Below, piece by piece: positions 5,075 to 6,259 of a DNA stretch of 6,259 nt. Origin of the DNA: an uncultured Agathobacter sp. GTDB taxonomy: Bacteria > Bacillota > Clostridia > Lachnospirales > Lachnospiraceae. The notes under the pieces were generated by a model. That model did no database searches. It saw only the letters and a program-made list of their open reading frames with translations, and was not told where the DNA came from. Where the stretch lies: assembly GCA_934358675.1 (NCBI GenBank), contig CAKRKX010000116.1, positions 1-6,259 of the forward strand, in the 5' to 3' direction. The stretch's first letter is position 1. Every line of letters starts with the position of its first letter. Position numbers and translations under genes: made by a program.

Positions 5075-5103
5075 TTGAACATATGTTCTGTTCATGCTAA
5101 AAT
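5075..5103 (+). promoter_or_regulatory. Extended -10 promoter of the recombinase gene
   Basis: TTGAAC (5075-5080) and TAAAAT (5098-5103) are 17 bases apart, each with few departures from the sigma-A consensus, and a TG at 5095-5096 gives an extended -10. Transcription would begin near 5110, leaving a leader of about 59 bases before the ATG at 5169. Confidence 0.72.
5077..5088. promoter_or_regulatory. Perfect LexA (SOS) box-like palindrome over the recombinase -35
   Basis: GAACATATGTTC is a perfect 12-base palindrome and matches the GAAC-N4-GTTC core of the LexA/DinR operator of Bacillus and clostridia. It overlaps the -35 hexamer by four bases, so a bound repressor would block polymerase. 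An adjoining near match, GAAC-AACT-GTTG (5066-5077), shares its last base. Binding by LexA is inferred. An element-encoded repressor or the recombinase itself could use the same site. Confidence 0.6.
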
Positions 5104-5168
5104 ATAAAGTAATAAGAGATATTTTAACATTATAGACATATCGTAAATGTATTGGAGGTATTTGATAC

Positions 5169-6254
5169 ATGGAACTACATGTTATTGAACGTGAAGGAAG
5201 GGAGACAGTTGTTCTACTGGATAATGAGATGAGAATTGTAAAGCCAGTATACGACTATCTGAAATTTCAAAGACAAAAGGATAAGGCTCTCAATACCTTA
5301 AAGGCAAGTGGTAGCGATTTACGAACCTATTGGGAGTTTCTTGAGACAAATGGATATGAGTATGACAAGGTTACACCTAAGATGATTGCTGAGTTTATAG
5401 ACTATCTCAGAGCATCAGATGATGATGTGATAGCACTGAATAAAGAAAGCAAGAGAACGAATAAAACAATCAACCGTATTTTAAGTACAATTCATATGTT
5501 TTATCAGTTTGAAGCAGATATGCAGGAAATAGACAATCCTATCTTGATGCATGATGTAAACAGACCATTCAATGCGTTCAAGGGCATCTTGGAACACGCA
5601 AAGTCCGATAACAAAACAAAGCAGTCTATCTTTAAGGTAAAGGAAAGTGACTACAAGGTAAGGCTTGTTACTGACGATGAAATGGAACTGTTTCTAAGTC
5701 GTTTAGACAAGCGTAGGGACATCCTTTTATACAAGATGCTTTATCTTACAGGTGCAAGAATACAAGAGGTTTTAGACCTTGAAATAGACTCCGTACCGTT
5801 ACCGGATATGTCACAGTTAGTAGGTTGCTTTCAGCAGATAAAGTCAAAAGGTAAGACTAGGGATTTGTATGTACCTATGTCACTTATTAAGGAAATTGAT
5901 GATTTTATCATGGAAGAAAGAAACCTTATTGATACAGACCATAGTTACATCTTCGTATCAGAACAGAAAAGACAGCTTGGTAAACAACTTACCTATCGTG
6001 CAGCTTATGACAAACTTAAAAAGGTGCAGGAAGAAATCGGAGTTGATTTTAACTTCCACGATTTAAGACATACCTTCTGTTCAAACCTTGTACAGTCTGG
6101 AATGGATGTAAGTGTTGTAAGAATGATTATGGGACATGAGCATCTATCTACTACGCAGAAGTACACACATCTCTCTAATCCATACATTGAGGACAGTCTT
6201 TCAAGGTATTGGAATCAGAGTACATTGATTGGAGGTGGCTCTGATGGCAAGTAG
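5169..6254 (+). CDS. tnpA: Tn554 TnpA-like tyrosine recombinase (transposase A)
   Basis: The 361-residue protein is a tyrosine site-specific recombinase, the same length as Tn554 TnpA and similar in layout. Residues about 25-125 form the SAM-like DNA-binding core domain. The catalytic domain, about 165-340, holds the full set: R197 in LTGARIQEV, the beta-hairpin lysine in KSKGKTR (225-231, probably K227), H297 and R300 in FHDLRHTF, H323 in MGHEHLSTTQ, and the nucleophile Y332 in KYTHLS. All are intact, so it should be active in cutting and rejoining element ends. In Tn554 this protein works with TnpB and TnpC. A further gene overlaps the 3' end here, fitting that order. GGAGG (5154-5158) lies 10 bases before the ATG. 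A promoter with a LexA-like palindrome lies upstream. A relative from a recombinase-trio element or an integrative conjugative element is an alternative. Confidence 0.88.
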   Translation: MELHVIEREGRETVVLLDNEMRIVKPVYDYLKFQRQKDKALNTLKASGSDLRTYWEFLETNGYEYDKVTPKMIAEFIDYLRASDDDVIALNKESKRTNKTINRILSTIHMFYQFEADMQEIDNPILMHDVNRPFNAFKGILEHAKSDNKTKQSIFKVKESDYKVRLVTDDEMELFLSRLDKRRDILLYKMLYLTGARIQEVLDLEIDSVPLPDMSQLVGCFQQIKSKGKTRDLYVPMSLIKEIDDFIMEERNLIDTDHSYIFVSEQKRQLGKQLTYRAAYDKLKKVQEEIGVDFNFHDLRHTFCSNLVQSGMDVSVVRMIMGHEHLSTTQKYTHLSNPYIEDSLSRYWNQSTLIGGGSDGK

Positions 6255-6259
6255 ACCAG
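6244..6259 (+). CDS. Start of a second gene, probably a TnpB-like recombinase (partial)
   Basis: GGAGG (6231-6235) lies 8 bases before an ATG that opens MASRP before the window ends. The frame overlaps the last 11 bases of the recombinase gene, a sign of translational coupling. By analogy with Tn554, where tnpB follows tnpA, this is expected to be the second recombinase, but five codons cannot prove it. Confidence 0.6.

Larger units (their letters stand above)
4695..5168. other. 474-base intergenic stretch spanning the probable chromosome/element junction
   Basis: No convincing gene is present on either strand. The first part, to about 4915, has chromosome-like base composition, with a REP-like hairpin, the palindrome TGTCGCGACA (4743-4752), a G-rich run (4791-4806) and the small inverted repeat TTGGAC/GTCCAA (4815-4831). 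From about 4920 the DNA becomes very AT-rich and carries inverted and direct repeats and the recombinase promoter. Confidence 0.7.
4920..6259 (+). mobile_element. Left part of a Tn554-like / recombinase-trio element
   Basis: A TnpA-like tyrosine recombinase is followed by an overlapping second gene and preceded by an AT-rich, repeat-filled leader that contrasts in base and codon use with the host genes upstream. Proline, for example, is mostly CCG in the methyltransferases but CCT/CCA in much of the recombinase. Tn554-family elements end close to tnpA and lack long terminal inverted repeats and target duplications, so the left boundary given, near 4910-4930, is only an estimate from composition. 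The element continues beyond the window, and its cargo and right end are unseen. Confidence 0.55.

Noticed and set aside
4920..5110. CRISPR-like array
   Set aside because: The repeats are short, differ in orientation and spacing, and no regular repeat-spacer pattern or cas gene is present.

Overview
The window looks like chromosomal DNA of an anaerobic Firmicute, most likely a gut clostridium of the Lachnospiraceae type. This is inferred from strong GGAGG-type ribosome binding sites, a CbiK-type (anaerobic) cobaltochelatase, and protein families I associate with that group. No rRNA or tRNA is present, so taxonomy rests on protein flavour only.

Bases 1-2985 read as host chromosome. A fused CbiK-CbiL enzyme of anaerobic cobalamin synthesis (9-1601) is followed 4 bases later by a short peptide-deformylase-like gene (1606-2016). 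Next comes a damaged stretch: a 21-codon gene start (2042-2107), then the C-terminal half of a pyridoxamine-phosphate-oxidase-like flavoprotein (2121-2348). This looks like a deletion scar. A separate promoter and RBS drive a 186-residue HExxH protein with two CxxC pairs (2425-2985), which resembles the SprA-related putative metallopeptidases.

Bases 2986-4694 hold a leader with a GNRA-capped hairpin and a possible 25-codon peptide. Two methyltransferase genes follow, apparently as an operon: a UbiE-like class I enzyme (3169-3810) and a leucine-carboxyl-methyltransferase-family enzyme (about 3852-4646). A clear rho-independent terminator (4664-4694) closes this unit.

Bases 4695-5168 carry no gene I believe in. 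The first part is GC-rich and holds a long REP-like hairpin and smaller palindromes. At about 4910-4930 the sequence becomes strongly AT-rich. The AT-rich part has a 16-bp inverted repeat, three copies of a CCTAAYAA motif, and a sigma-A-type promoter.

Bases 5169-6254 encode a tyrosine recombinase of 361 residues like TnpA of Tn554. A second gene starts inside its 3' end (6244) and runs off the window, as expected for the tnpA-tnpB arrangement. The window therefore seems to end inside the left part of a Tn554-like or recombinase-trio element inserted downstream of the methyltransferase operon.

The most interesting signal is a perfect GAAC-ATAT-GTTC palindrome over the -35 box of the recombinase promoter. 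It matches the Gram-positive LexA (SOS) operator, and a near-identical copy lies 161 bases upstream near the probable element boundary. This suggests, but does not prove, that mobilisation of the element is controlled by the SOS response.
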